Shown: positions 56,448-64,000 of the stretch, in pieces | Layout: each line of letters begins with the position of its first letter | Position numbering within the stretch: position 1 is the stretch's first letter | NCBI GenBank assembly: GCA_023436585.1 | Contig: JAEZIN010000028.1 | Coordinates: forward strand, 558,001-622,000 | Source: Bacillota bacterium | GTDB lineage: Bacteria > Bacillota > Clostridia > Christensenellales > Aristaeellaceae | Length of the DNA stretch: 64,000 nt | Direction of reading: 5' to 3' | Position numbers and translations under genes: made by a program | The notes under the pieces: model-generated | Database searches by the model: none | What the model saw: only the letters and a program-made list of their open reading frames with translations | Told to the model about the DNA's origin: nothing

Positions 56448-59009
56448 GTGAGAAGGCGGATTATTGTTGGAATATTGCTTTTGCTGCTGTTAGGCAGCCT
56501 GTGGATGCCCTTTTATTCTGTTTACCCGCACATGAACCTTTCCCCGGATGTGGGCGCGGCCTTTCCTACGGCTATCAGCGGCTTGCAAGTGATTGGACAG
56601 GGGAGTGGGACGCTGCCCGTTTCGCTGATGCAATCGCTTGCAATTATCGATTTTCGGGGAGGCCTTCTAGCCATAGGCATTGCGCTGGTCCTCGCAGGCG
56701 GAATTTTGACCCTGTTCCATCGGCGTGGCATCAGTCACCTGGCGGCATTGCTGGGCGGGGCCGGCATGGTTTTGCTTTTCCTCTTTGCGTTTTACGCGCA
56801 GCAGCTTGACAAGAGCCTTTTGTTTGATGTCATGTTAACTGCCCAATGGTTCGTGTGGGCGGTGTTTGTCCTCTCGCTGGCCCTATTTGCTTATGAAATG
56901 TGGCTTATAAAAAGCGTAAAGCCGCTGCCGCTTTCGGATAAGGGGTGGCGGGCTGTGTCGGCCGCCTTGTGCGCGCTGTCGCTCCTTATGCTGCTGCTGC
57001 CCTTTGTTTCTGTAAGCGTGCCGCAGGGAACTTTTGCGACACCTAAGGACGATGCGCTGGCCTCCCGAAGCATCACAGGCTGGCAATGGATTTCGGGGAA
57101 GGAGCCGCTGCTCAGCGAGCTTGCTTCCCAAAATCAGGCCTTTTCCGATCCGGCCGGCGGCGGCATGGCCAGCCTTACCACTTTGAGCGACAGCGCCAAA
57201 AACCTGAAAAACCTGTTCATGATCCCGACCTATGGCGGCGGGGACCGCACACTCTTCATAGCGGCCTGCGGCCTTATGTTTCTTGGGTTTTTGCTGCAAT
57301 TGTACCGCAAGGCGGACAGATGGATTCCAACATGCCTCATTGCATTATCGGCTGTTTTGCTGCTTTCGGATGCCGTAGGCGCGCTGGTGATAGACGGGCG
57401 GTACCAGTTCATGGGCGCCGCGTATCAATTGATGTTTATGGGGCTTGGCGGGTATACACCGGCTCCGTTGTTCCTGGCCGCCGCCTCCGGGGCCGCCGCT
57501 TTGGCCGCCATCATGGGCATCCGCCGCGCCAACGAGCCGTATTTTATCAATCCGGTACCGGAAAAAAAGCGGATATTGGCCGTCACTATTTGTCTTTGCG
57601 CCGTCACTGTGGCCCTGCTTTTGCTGCCGGTTTTCCAGGTCAGTTTGTATACGCCGGGAAAGGCGCAAAACAACCCTACGGCGGTCCGCCAGATATCGGG
57701 GTTGGAGTTGATCACCTTTCAAAAGCCGCAGGATTTGATGTCCCCGGCAAACAGCCGGGGTAAGGCGCTGTACGGAACCGAGCCCACGAAAAACGGGCTG
57801 ACGGCGGAAAGCTTTCAGGCCTTGCTTGGCGGCGCGCTGAACAAAATGGGCGCCGTAACGCTGGGGGCCTTGACGCTTTCACTTACGGGCCTGTTGCTTT
57901 TGTTTGGCGTGTGGCGAAACAAAAAAGCGATCCTGGCGGTGCTTTTGACCGGCGGCGCAGCGCAGGCGCTGGCTGTGCTGCTGACCTTTGGTTTGTTGCC
58001 TGCGGAAGTGGGCTATGTAAGCCCGCTGGGGCCATTGTACATTTCCATGGGCACCACGGCCTTCGCGTGCTTTTTCACCGGCTTTATCGACAGGCAGTAC
58101 CTGCCGAAAAAATATAAGCTGTTTTTGATGATGCTTCCCTTTTTGGTGGCGGTGTTCCTGTTCGCGTACCTGCCGCTGTACGGGTGGAGCTACGCGTTTT
58201 ACAACTATAAGTTCGAACTCGGCCCTGGCCAGCAGGAGTTTGTGGGGTTTAAGTGGTTTACGGAGCTTGTGGCCAACGCCGGCCACCGCAGCAACATTGT
58301 GCGGGTGATGACAAACACCTTCTCCATGAGCGGCCTTGGCATCCTCACAAGCTGGATGCCCATGGCTTTTGCCATACTGCTCAATGAGGTGAGCAGGACG
58401 CGGTTCAAGAAGTTCGTGCAGATATTCACGACGCTGCCCAACTTTATCTCCTGGACGCTGGTGTTCAGCTTCGGCCTGGCGATGTTTGCCATGGACACGG
58501 GCATATTCAGCAGGTTCATGCTGGGTATAGGCGCTATTGACAAGCCGGTGGCGTGGCTGAACAGCAGCGAGCACATATGGATCAAGATGTGGGGCTGGAG
58601 CGTGTGGAAGGGCCTGGGCTGGGGCGCCATCATGTACCTGGCGGCCATTGCGGGGATCGACCAGGAGCTGTACGAGGCCGCAAAGGTGGACGGCGCGGGC
58701 CGGTGGCGGCAGATATGCCATATCACGCTGCCGGGGCTTCTGCCCACGTTCTTCGTGCTTTTGCTGCTATCCATATCCAACATCATCAACAATGGCATGG
58801 ACCAGTACCTGGTTTTCCAGAACAGCATGAACAAGGATACCATCGAGGTGCTGGACCTGTACATTTACAACATCACCATCGCGTCCACCAGCAGCAACAT
58901 GTATTCCTTCGGTACGGCCATCGGCGTACTGAAGACCCTTTTCAGCGTGATGCTGCTGTTTGCCGCCAACTTTGCCTCCAAAATGCTGCGCGGCGAACCC
59001 ATCGTATAA
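56448..59009 (+). CDS. LplB-type ABC permease with a 550-residue triplicated membrane extension
   Basis: 853 residues, against about 310-320 for ordinary LplB. GTG start after AAGGAG. Residues about 560-853 are a normal carbohydrate permease: LPFLVAVFLFAYLPLYGWSY, then the EAA loop GIDQELYEAAKVDGAGRWRQ, LPGLLPTFFVLLLLSISNII and FGTAIGVLKTLFSVMLLFAAN. Residues 1-550 contain about twelve hydrophobic segments in three repeats that each begin with a helix ending in a Pro-Phe/Val-Phe-x-Val-Ser-like turn (LWMPFYSVYP at 18-27, LLLPFVSVSVPQG at 182-194, LLLPVFQVSLYTPG at 391-404) followed by SGLQVIG, TGWQWISG or SGLELITF. The frame is continuous with no internal start, so it is a genuine fusion. No ATPase gene is nearby; such importers share a MsmX-like ATPase. 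Confidence 0.88.
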   Translation: MRRRIIVGILLLLLLGSLWMPFYSVYPHMNLSPDVGAAFPTAISGLQVIGQGSGTLPVSLMQSLAIIDFRGGLLAIGIALVLAGGILTLFHRRGISHLAALLGGAGMVLLFLFAFYAQQLDKSLLFDVMLTAQWFVWAVFVLSLALFAYEMWLIKSVKPLPLSDKGWRAVSAALCALSLLMLLLPFVSVSVPQGTFATPKDDALASRSITGWQWISGKEPLLSELASQNQAFSDPAGGGMASLTTLSDSAKNLKNLFMIPTYGGGDRTLFIAACGLMFLGFLLQLYRKADRWIPTCLIALSAVLLLSDAVGALVIDGRYQFMGAAYQLMFMGLGGYTPAPLFLAAASGAAALAAIMGIRRANEPYFINPVPEKKRILAVTICLCAVTVALLLLPVFQVSLYTPGKAQNNPTAVRQISGLELITFQKPQDLMSPANSRGKALYGTEPTKNGLTAESFQALLGGALNKMGAVTLGALTLSLTGLLLLFGVWRNKKAILAVLLTGGAAQALAVLLTFGLLPAEVGYVSPLGPLYISMGTTAFACFFTGFIDRQYLPKKYKLFLMMLPFLVAVFLFAYLPLYGWSYAFYNYKFELGPGQQEFVGFKWFTELVANAGHRSNIVRVMTNTFSMSGLGILTSWMPMAFAILLNEVSRTRFKKFVQIFTTLPNFISWTLVFSFGLAMFAMDTGIFSRFMLGIGAIDKPVAWLNSSEHIWIKMWGWSVWKGLGWGAIMYLAAIAGIDQELYEAAKVDGAGRWRQICHITLPGLLPTFFVLLLLSISNIINNGMDQYLVFQNSMNKDTIEVLDLYIYNITIASTSSNMYSFGTAIGVLKTLFSVMLLFAANFASKMLRGEPIV

Positions 59010-59022
59010 GGAGGAGTGCGTT

Positions 59023-59955
59023 ATGAGCATACAGGTCATTTCAAGGCGAAAGAGCAGCAAAATCAAGCTCAGCAGATGGGATATCGCGTTCCATATTTTC
59101 AACTATTCCCTGCTGATCCTGTTTACCATTGCCTGCATGTTCCCGTTTTACTACCTGCTGATCAATACCATTTCCTCCAACGAGCTGGTACGGTTGGGGC
59201 AGATACAGCTATATCCCCGTCAGATTCACCTGGAAAACTACGTGCAGGTGTTCAAACTCAACGGCATTGCGGACGCGCTGCTGGTAAGCGTGGCCCGCAC
59301 GGTGCTGGGCACGGCCTGGACCGTTGGCGGCTGCGCGTTCTTGGGGTACCTGGTCACCAAGCGGGAAATGTGGCTGCGCACCCTTTGGTACAGGCTGATC
59401 ATTATCACCATGTATTTCAGCGCCGGGCTGATCCCCTGGTACATGAACCTTCGGATGCTGGGCTTTTTGGACAACTTCTGGGTGTACGTGATCCCCGGCC
59501 TGGTATCGCCCTACAATGTGATCCTGGTGAAAACCTTTATTGAGAGCCTGCCTACCAGCCTGGAGGAAAGCGCCATGCTGGACGGGGCGGGGTATGTAAA
59601 GCTGTTTGTGCGGGTCATCGCGCCGCTGATTATGCCCATACTGGCCACGCTTTGCATATTCAGCGCCGTGGGCCAGTGGAACAGCTTCACGGATACGATG
59701 ATGCTCATGCCCGGCGGCAAATACTACACGCTGCAGTACCTGCTTTACAAATACCAGCATGAGGCGCAAAGCCTGGCGGCGCTGGTACGCTCCACACAGA
59801 ATACGGGTGCCATTGCCAATTTGGTGATCAAACAGACAGCGTTGTCGGTGCAGATGACCGTGGCCATGGTGGTGGTGTTTCCGATCCTTTTGGTGTACCC
59901 GTTCTTCCAAAGGTATTTTGTCAAGGGCATCATGATCGGTGCGGTGAAAGGCTGA
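59023..59955 (+). CDS. LplC-type (YtcP-like) ABC permease
   Basis: 310 residues; AAGGAGGAG at 59008-59016 fixes ATG 59023. Six membrane helices of the BPD_transp_1 family: FTIACMFPFYYLLINTISS, GLIPWYMNLRMLGFLDNFWV, VIPGLVSPYNVILVKTFIES, the EAA loop SLPTSLEESAMLDGAGYVKL, and ending in a FQRYFVKGIMIGAVKG tail typical of LplC. It pairs with the LplB-like permease, whose stop is 13 bases upstream, to import oligosaccharides, often from plant polysaccharide breakdown. Confidence 0.92.
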   Translation: MSIQVISRRKSSKIKLSRWDIAFHIFNYSLLILFTIACMFPFYYLLINTISSNELVRLGQIQLYPRQIHLENYVQVFKLNGIADALLVSVARTVLGTAWTVGGCAFLGYLVTKREMWLRTLWYRLIIITMYFSAGLIPWYMNLRMLGFLDNFWVYVIPGLVSPYNVILVKTFIESLPTSLEESAMLDGAGYVKLFVRVIAPLIMPILATLCIFSAVGQWNSFTDTMMLMPGGKYYTLQYLLYKYQHEAQSLAALVRSTQNTGAIANLVIKQTALSVQMTVAMVVVFPILLVYPFFQRYFVKGIMIGAVKG

Positions 59956-60003
59956 TCTAATCCGCCAAGCGCGGGTGAGATAAATATGAAGGAGGTTCAA
60001 ACC

Positions 60004-61710
60004 ATGAAGAAACTCTTGGCGTTGCTAGTGTGCCTGACAATGCTCCTGGGAATCATGCCGGCCGTGTCTTTGGCCAGCGATTACCGCGAGCCCATCACCC
60101 TGACCGTGTATGACGGCCTGGCCAACTACTCCGGCGAGCAGATCGGCTGGTTTGCCAAGGAAATCAAAGACCGGTTCAACGTGACGCTGAACTTTGTGCG
60201 CGAAGTCAGCAACACCGGTGCGTTCACAGCCGCCCTGGCCGCCAACGAGCTGGGAGACATCATTATTCTGGGCGATTTGGACAACGAGTTCCTGAAGGCG
60301 TTTGACGCCGGCCTGCTGCTGGACTGGAGCGAGCTGGACCTGGCGCCCTATACCAACATCAACGCGCACATGAAGGACTCCATGGACAAGATCAGCAAGT
60401 ATGTCAAGGAAGTCCGTGATGTGGACGGCGTTTGGGGCTTTGGCCACAACGTCGCCCTGGCGCCCGACACCTGGCAAGAAATCCAGGACCCCACCTACGC
60501 GCTGCAGATCCGCTATGACGCCTGGGAAAAGGCCGGCAAGCCCGAGCTGAAGACCCTGGAAGACCTGCCCGCTTTCCTGAAGGCTTTGCAGGATGCGGTG
60601 CCCACGACTGCCACCGGTGAAAAGGTGTACGCCTACGGCGGTTTCCCGGATTGGGAAGACTGCGTCATGAAGTTCACCTGGGACCTGATGACGTATTACG
60701 GCTACAAAGAGTTTGACTTCATGGGCGTCAACTACGCCACCCGCCAGGTGGTCAATCCCCTGGAAGAGGGCAGCCTGTACTACCGTGCCCTGAAGGTCAA
60801 CAACCAGCTTTACCGCATGGGCCTGTTTGATCCCGAGTCCGTTAGCCAGAACTTTGATGCCTATCTCTCGAAGCTGGCCGGCGGCCGCTACCTCATGTGC
60901 ATGTGGGGCTGGATCATCAACAACTTCAACGGCGCCGAGAAGGCAGCTGATAAGGTTGGTTACACCACCTTCCTGATCGGGGACAGCGCGCCGGCGATGG
61001 ATACCCTGTCCACCAAGGGCGGAAGCTGGCCGTGGCTGCTGGGCGCAAACGGCAAGTATCCGGAGCGTGCCCTGGAGATCATTGACTGGCTGTGCAGCGA
61101 GGAAGGCATCATGGTCGGCCAGTACGGCCCCAAGGGCCTGAACTGGGACTACAACGCTGAAGGCATTCCCGAGATGACGGAATTCGGCTGGAAGTGCCAG
61201 GAATTCAAGAAGGAAACCCAAATGCCGGCCGAGTACGGCGGCGGCACGTTTGAAGACGGCGAGAACAAGTTCAACAACGCCACGCTGATTGTGGAACAAT
61301 ACATCCCCGGCAAGACGTACAGCTTCTCCTACAAGGGGTGGCCGGGCTATGCCGAGCGCTATGCCACAAACCTGAGCAAGGCCTGGGTCAGCGAGTATGC
61401 CGGCGGCGCGAAGAACGGCGTCGAGCTGTACAGACAGACCGGAAAGGTATCCCTGGTGCCCTCCGCCGCCAACAGCTTTGTGAAGGCCGAATCCAGCGAG
61501 GCCGCCAAGAGCGCCCGCGGCCTGTTCGCACCGGTGATGAAGCAGTTCAGCTGGAAGTGCGTATACGCCGAGTCGGACGAAGAGTTTGAAGCCCTCTGGA
61601 AAGAGATGGTCGAAACCTGCAAGAGCTACGGATATGATGACGTTGTAGCCGAGCGGATGGCCGATATTCAGCGCTGCTTCGCCTATATGGATGAGATGGC
61701 GGCCAAGTAA
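60004..61710 (+). CDS. LplA-type extracellular sugar-binding protein
   Basis: 568 residues, the usual large size of LplA/YtcQ proteins. AAGGAGG precedes ATG 60004. Signal peptide of about 24 residues ends at PAVSLASDY, a signal peptidase I type site; the only nearby Cys (residue 10) is inside the hydrophobic core, so it is not a lipoprotein. The mature part is rich in Trp and Tyr with the family segments GDIIILGDLDNEFLKAF, VDGVWGFGHN, GGRYLMCMWGWI and ALEIIDWLCSEEGIMVGQYG. It binds oligosaccharides for the permeases encoded upstream and closes the operon; a terminator follows. Confidence 0.9.
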   Translation: MKKLLALLVCLTMLLGIMPAVSLASDYREPITLTVYDGLANYSGEQIGWFAKEIKDRFNVTLNFVREVSNTGAFTAALAANELGDIIILGDLDNEFLKAFDAGLLLDWSELDLAPYTNINAHMKDSMDKISKYVKEVRDVDGVWGFGHNVALAPDTWQEIQDPTYALQIRYDAWEKAGKPELKTLEDLPAFLKALQDAVPTTATGEKVYAYGGFPDWEDCVMKFTWDLMTYYGYKEFDFMGVNYATRQVVNPLEEGSLYYRALKVNNQLYRMGLFDPESVSQNFDAYLSKLAGGRYLMCMWGWIINNFNGAEKAADKVGYTTFLIGDSAPAMDTLSTKGGSWPWLLGANGKYPERALEIIDWLCSEEGIMVGQYGPKGLNWDYNAEGIPEMTEFGWKCQEFKKETQMPAEYGGGTFEDGENKFNNATLIVEQYIPGKTYSFSYKGWPGYAERYATNLSKAWVSEYAGGAKNGVELYRQTGKVSLVPSAANSFVKAESSEAAKSARGLFAPVMKQFSWKCVYAESDEEFEALWKEMVETCKSYGYDDVVAERMADIQRCFAYMDEMAAK

Positions 61711-61734
61711 GAAAAAGAATATCACCAAAGATGG

Positions 61735-61765
61735 GGGAGGCGGAGCGAAAGCTCCGCCTCCCTTT
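61735..61765 (+). terminator. Terminator of the lplBCA-type operon
   Basis: Perfect 12-bp stem GGGAGGCGGAGC (61735-61746) / GCTCCGCCTCCC (61751-61762) with a GAAA tetraloop, then TTTG. Confidence 0.88.
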
Positions 61766-61822
61766 GCAAACAGAAGAAGGTGGTTGATCTATTCATTTAT
61801 ATATCTGTGTAAGCGAAAAATG

Positions 61823-61851
61823 TTGGATTATTATGGATTAAGTGATATGAT
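61823..61851 (+). promoter_or_regulatory. Promoter of the HAD hydrolase gene
   Basis: TTGGAT (61823-61828), 17-base spacer, TATGAT (61846-61851); start codon at 61883. Confidence 0.5.
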
Positions 61852-61882
61852 CTATATAATCGTTTAAAAGGATGGGGGAAAG

Positions 61883-62563
61883 ATGATCAAGGCTGTTGTC
61901 TTCGACCTGTTCGAGACACTCATCACGGAGTGGGGCCATGAGAAATACACCAAGCGCAAGATGAGTGAGGATTTTGGCATTGATTACGAGCTATTCAATC
62001 AATATTGGGAGGAAAACGATCATGGCAGGTATCATGGCACTGTCAGCTTTGAAGACTCGATTCAATACGTTTGCTCAAAATGCGGCGTAACACTTTTGCC
62101 CCAGACACTAGCCTATATCATCGGCAGGCGCATGGAGACAAAGGCCGCTTGCTTTGATTGTATTGATCCTGAGGTCATTGCGCTATTGCGAGGCCTGAAA
62201 TCAAAGGGCATCCGCCTGGCCATGCTCAGCAATTGCTCCTCCGAAGAAGTCACAGCCATACAACAAAGTCATCTTAGCGCTTTTTTTGACACCATTGTGC
62301 TTTCTTATGAAGCCGGTTTATCAAAGCCCGACCCTTTGATTTACAGGAAGGTTCTTGAGGAGTTGCATTTGACGGCGTCGCAGTGCCTGTTTGTGGGCGA
62401 CGGCGGCAGTAATGAACTGGCAGGCGCCCGAGCGGTTGGTCTGCAGGCCGTGCAAGCCAAATGGTATACCAACCACCATCCAACGCCACGGGAAAGCATG
62501 GAAGGCTTCCCGGCGGCAGAGAGACCGTTGGAATTGATGGGATACATATATGCGAAGCAGTAA
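61883..62563 (+). CDS. HAD-superfamily hydrolase
   Basis: 226 residues. Motif I is VVFDLFETLITEWG: the nucleophile Asp is present but the second Asp of the DxD pair is Phe-Glu (DLFET), as in the haloacid-dehalogenase-like or REG-2-type subgroup. Motif II LAMLSNCSSEEV; Lys in SKPDPLIYRKVLEEL; motif IV LFVGDGGSNELAGARAVG. It probably removes phosphate from a sugar phosphate or nucleotide; the altered motif I may mean a different substrate. Monocistronic; its ribosome site is GGGGGAAAG. Confidence 0.9.
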   Translation: MIKAVVFDLFETLITEWGHEKYTKRKMSEDFGIDYELFNQYWEENDHGRYHGTVSFEDSIQYVCSKCGVTLLPQTLAYIIGRRMETKAACFDCIDPEVIALLRGLKSKGIRLAMLSNCSSEEVTAIQQSHLSAFFDTIVLSYEAGLSKPDPLIYRKVLEELHLTASQCLFVGDGGSNELAGARAVGLQAVQAKWYTNHHPTPRESMEGFPAAERPLELMGYIYAKQ

Positions 62564-62637
62564 TATGGAACAAGAGTCATTGCAAATTGCGTGAAAATGC
62601 CATGCAATAGAATCAAAGCATGCATGGAAGGGTCCGG

Positions 62638-62738
62638 TGTAGGGCGGGACTTGCTCCCGCCGCCGTTCCGTATACATTGGCCGAAGGATGAAACACAATA
62701 TCCCGGCACATCCGGCGGGAGCAAGCCCCCGCCCTACA
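62638..62738. repeat. Long inverted repeat (GTAGGGCGGG... type intergenic palindrome)
   Basis: A 25-base left arm (62638-62662, beginning TGTAGGGCGGGACTTGCTCC) is matched by a 26-base right arm (62713-62738, ending CCCGCCCTACA) with one small difference. About 50 unique bases lie between. It sits between the HAD gene and the Cys-rich gene and resembles a non-coding mobile palindrome. Confidence 0.75.
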
Positions 62739-62843
62739 CAGGTGCGGACGGTTGGTGTGCGTCTTTCCATCACGTAAGCGGATTGAATCATTTTGAACAG
62801 GCAGGAATGCGAAAGGAACGATCAAAACAAGGAGATGGCAGCG

Positions 62844-63326
62844 ATGGGATGTACTGTGCAATGCCGGGAAACGGGAAAGTGCTGCAACAATTTTGATGTA
62901 AACCTTATTTGCGCCTGGACGAAGGAGCTGCTGGATTCGACGCAGGCGGAGCCGGGGCTTGGGATGGAGAAAGCCATCAAACGGTGCAGCAAAACGCATT
63001 ATGATATTCTGGATATGGATCAGGTGCTGGAGCCGTTTGTGGGGCATCCGGAGGCGTTTTTTGAGTTCTTGCAGGAAAAGTGGGGCTGGATTGTGACCGT
63101 TTCGGAAGGCGGGAAGCGCATTATCGCAGACGAGAACAAGGCGGAGTGCGTATGCCCGCTGGTGAGGTCTGCGGCGGTGGATACCGCCAACCTGTGCAAC
63201 TGCTCGGAAGGGTTTGCGGAAAGGATGTTTGGGAAGGTGTATGGGCTTAAGGTGAAGGCCAGGGTGGTGGAGTCAGTGCTACGGGGCGGGAAGCATTGCG
63301 TGTATGAGGTGATGGTGGGGGAATGA
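62844..63326 (+). CDS. Cys-rich cytoplasmic protein, DUF6144-like
   Basis: 160 residues; AAGGAG at 62829-62834 favours ATG 62844. Nine cysteines include an N-terminal GCTVQCRETGKCC cluster and C-terminal CVCPLV and NLCNCSEGFAERMFG motifs, the latter with the FAERMFGKVYGLKVKARV segment found in a family of small Clostridia proteins that I place loosely with DUF6144. The cysteines could bind a metal or iron-sulfur cluster. No signal peptide or membrane helix. Single gene; function unknown. Confidence 0.7.
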   Translation: MGCTVQCRETGKCCNNFDVNLICAWTKELLDSTQAEPGLGMEKAIKRCSKTHYDILDMDQVLEPFVGHPEAFFEFLQEKWGWIVTVSEGGKRIIADENKAECVCPLVRSAAVDTANLCNCSEGFAERMFGKVYGLKVKARVVESVLRGGKHCVYEVMVGE

Positions 63327-63370
63327 ATCCTGCGGCGTCGGCTATGGTTGCATTGTGCATCATGTTATAA

Positions 63371-63445
63371 AGAAGGAGGATTTCGCGTCTGCGGACGCGA
63401 CCAAAGGGCTTTCCGGTCGCCCTTTGGGAGCCTTCGGAGGCAATC
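63371..63445 (+). repeat. Dispersed two-hairpin repeat, copy 3
   Basis: Hairpin 1 CGCGTC (63384-63389) / GACGCG (63394-63399); hairpin 2 CCAAAGGGC (63401-63409) / GCCCTTTGG (63419-63427). Same order and spacing as copy 1 at 5171-5245, with paired substitutions in both stems. Confidence 0.8.
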
Positions 63446-63471
63446 TTCTTCTTAATATGGCCCCATGTCGT

Positions 63472-63882
63472 TTAAATCTTAGTTATCACATGAACCGCAA
63501 TGGCCGCAATCAGCATCACGCCCATGGCCCGGTGAACGATTAGTAGTGGCCCCCGTTTGCCTTTTTGCTTAAAATGCATCCATGCGCCGATCATCCCATT
63601 GATCACTAGAAGGGCGGCAGTAATCAGGCCGGTGGTAGATACCCAGGCGAAGGTGATTTGCAGGATCATGTGCGCCACCATGGAAACAGTCGCGCCCAGG
63701 CCAAACCAGCGGTGCTTTTGGACCACAAATTTCATCACTTTGATGTAGGCAGGCTTGAACTTTGAAGTCTTGGGGAGCTTGCTTACCCAGTGTTTGTTGA
63801 CCCATTTCAGAACGTAGTTGAGCAGTGCGAAACCTAAAAATATGGTTGTCAGTATGCCTAATAAACCGCCTAGTTCGTACAT
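63472..63882 (-). CDS. Small four-helix membrane protein, probable di-heme b-type cytochrome
   Basis: 136 residues with four transmembrane helices; GGGAGG before the ATG at 63882. It contains two copies of the same His spacing: HRWFGLGATVSMVAH and HRAMGVMLIAAIAVH, each H-R-x-x-G followed by a second His 14 residues after the first. This H-x13-H spacing across helices 2 and 4 is what bis-histidine heme b ligation in small cytochrome b561-like proteins uses. It may pass electrons across the membrane to an exported oxidoreductase. Isolated single gene near the window edge; the assignment is by motif only. Confidence 0.75.
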   Translation of the reverse strand: MYELGGLLGILTTIFLGFALLNYVLKWVNKHWVSKLPKTSKFKPAYIKVMKFVVQKHRWFGLGATVSMVAHMILQITFAWVSTTGLITAALLVINGMIGAWMHFKQKGKRGPLLIVHRAMGVMLIAAIAVHVITKI

Positions 63883-63976
63883 CGTCCTGGCCTCCCTTTC
63901 GGAGTGGTATGAATGATATGGAGTAGATACCAGAGTTTTGGCGGGGTGAATCAAAGAGAAGAAAGATGGATGAAAT

Positions 63977-64000
63977 GGTGTCAAAAGATTCTTCGCTTCG
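63977..64000. repeat. Probable start of a TGTCATCCTGA-type palindromic repeat, cut by the window edge
   Basis: The last bases, AGATTCTTCGCTTCG, match the half of this repeat type usually written AGATTCTTCGCTTCGCTCAG, related to the element at 40600-40681. The rest lies outside the window. Confidence 0.45.

Noticed and set aside
60025..61728. Long open frame on the minus strand opposite the LplA-type gene
   Set aside because: Mirror of a highly biased coding strand; no ribosome site or family motif, while the plus-strand protein is clearly a binding protein.
61883..62563. Annotating the HAD hydrolase as part of the lplBCA operon
   Set aside because: A strong terminator (61735-61765) and a separate promoter (61823-61851) lie between them.
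1..64000. CRISPR arrays, tRNA or rRNA genes, prophage or insertion sequence genes
   Set aside because: No regularly spaced repeats, no tRNA-like cloverleaf with CCA-region signature noticed, and no integrase, transposase or structural phage gene motifs seen.

Overview
The window looks like chromosomal DNA from an anaerobic, carbohydrate-fermenting member of the Clostridia (Bacillota) with fairly high G+C. The reasons are AGGAGG-type ribosome binding sites, many consensus TTGACA-17-TATAAT-like promoters, several LacI/ROK/AraC-controlled sugar ABC systems, an LplA/B/C-type transporter without its own ATPase, an SdpR/SdpI pair and the clostridial style of signal peptides. The order cannot be fixed from sequence alone; Christensenellales-like is a guess based on substrate-binding proteins without a lipobox. 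No rRNA, tRNA, CRISPR array, transposase or phage gene was seen.

Layout. 1-5.2 kb: tail of an unknown gene, then a LacI regulator and a ribose-type ABC transporter (ATPase, permease, binding protein) with a LacI operator on the promoter and a strong terminator. 5.5-8.1 kb: YmaF-like His/Gln-rich protein, molybdopterin-domain lipoprotein, ketopantoate-reductase-like enzyme. 8.3-12.3 kb: galactose-type mglBAC operon plus a 65-residue membrane protein. 12.5-18.1 kb: secreted GH18/FN3 protein, secreted FN3 protein, aldo/keto reductase, VOC protein, HD hydrolase. 18.1-24.5 kb: SdpI/SdpR, ASCH protein, tandemly duplicated unknown genes, HxlR regulator, a frameshifted PK-C-like gene, and an 822-residue CoA-disulfide-reductase/rhodanese/TusA/DsrE fusion. 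24.7-32.5 kb: GH78 rhamnosidase, an ABC-2 exporter operon with its LuxR-type two-component system, and a nucleoside hydrolase. 32.7-36.5 kb: VWA protein, macro-domain/HTH fusion, RmlD-like reductase, secreted beta-rich protein. 36.7-40.5 kb: AraC regulator divergent from a Gfo/Idh/MocA - TIM-barrel isomerase - Gfo/Idh/MocA operon. 40.7-46.5 kb: an unusual cluster (GmhA-like SIS isomerase, ROK kinase, HldE-like PfkB kinase, deoxyhypusine-synthase-like protein, HAD phosphatase) divergent from a ROK regulator. 46.5-53.4 kb: LacI-led six-gene operon of sugar ABC transporter, dehydrogenase and isomerase. 53.6-55.8 kb: RNase R. 56.4-61.7 kb: lplBCA-type transporter whose LplB carries a 550-residue triplicated membrane extension. 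61.9-64 kb: HAD hydrolase, Cys-rich protein and a small di-heme-like b-type cytochrome.

Functionally the window is dominated by uptake and breakdown of plant or host sugars: four importers, a rhamnosidase, a GH18 enzyme and two oxidoreductase/isomerase sets of the kind used to oxidise and epimerise unusual sugars. The most novel-looking items are the DHS-like/HldE-like/GmhA-like sugar-phosphate cluster with a perfect 14-bp operator, the LplB fusion with three internal repeats, and a dispersed two-hairpin repeat whose copies show paired, structure-preserving substitutions.
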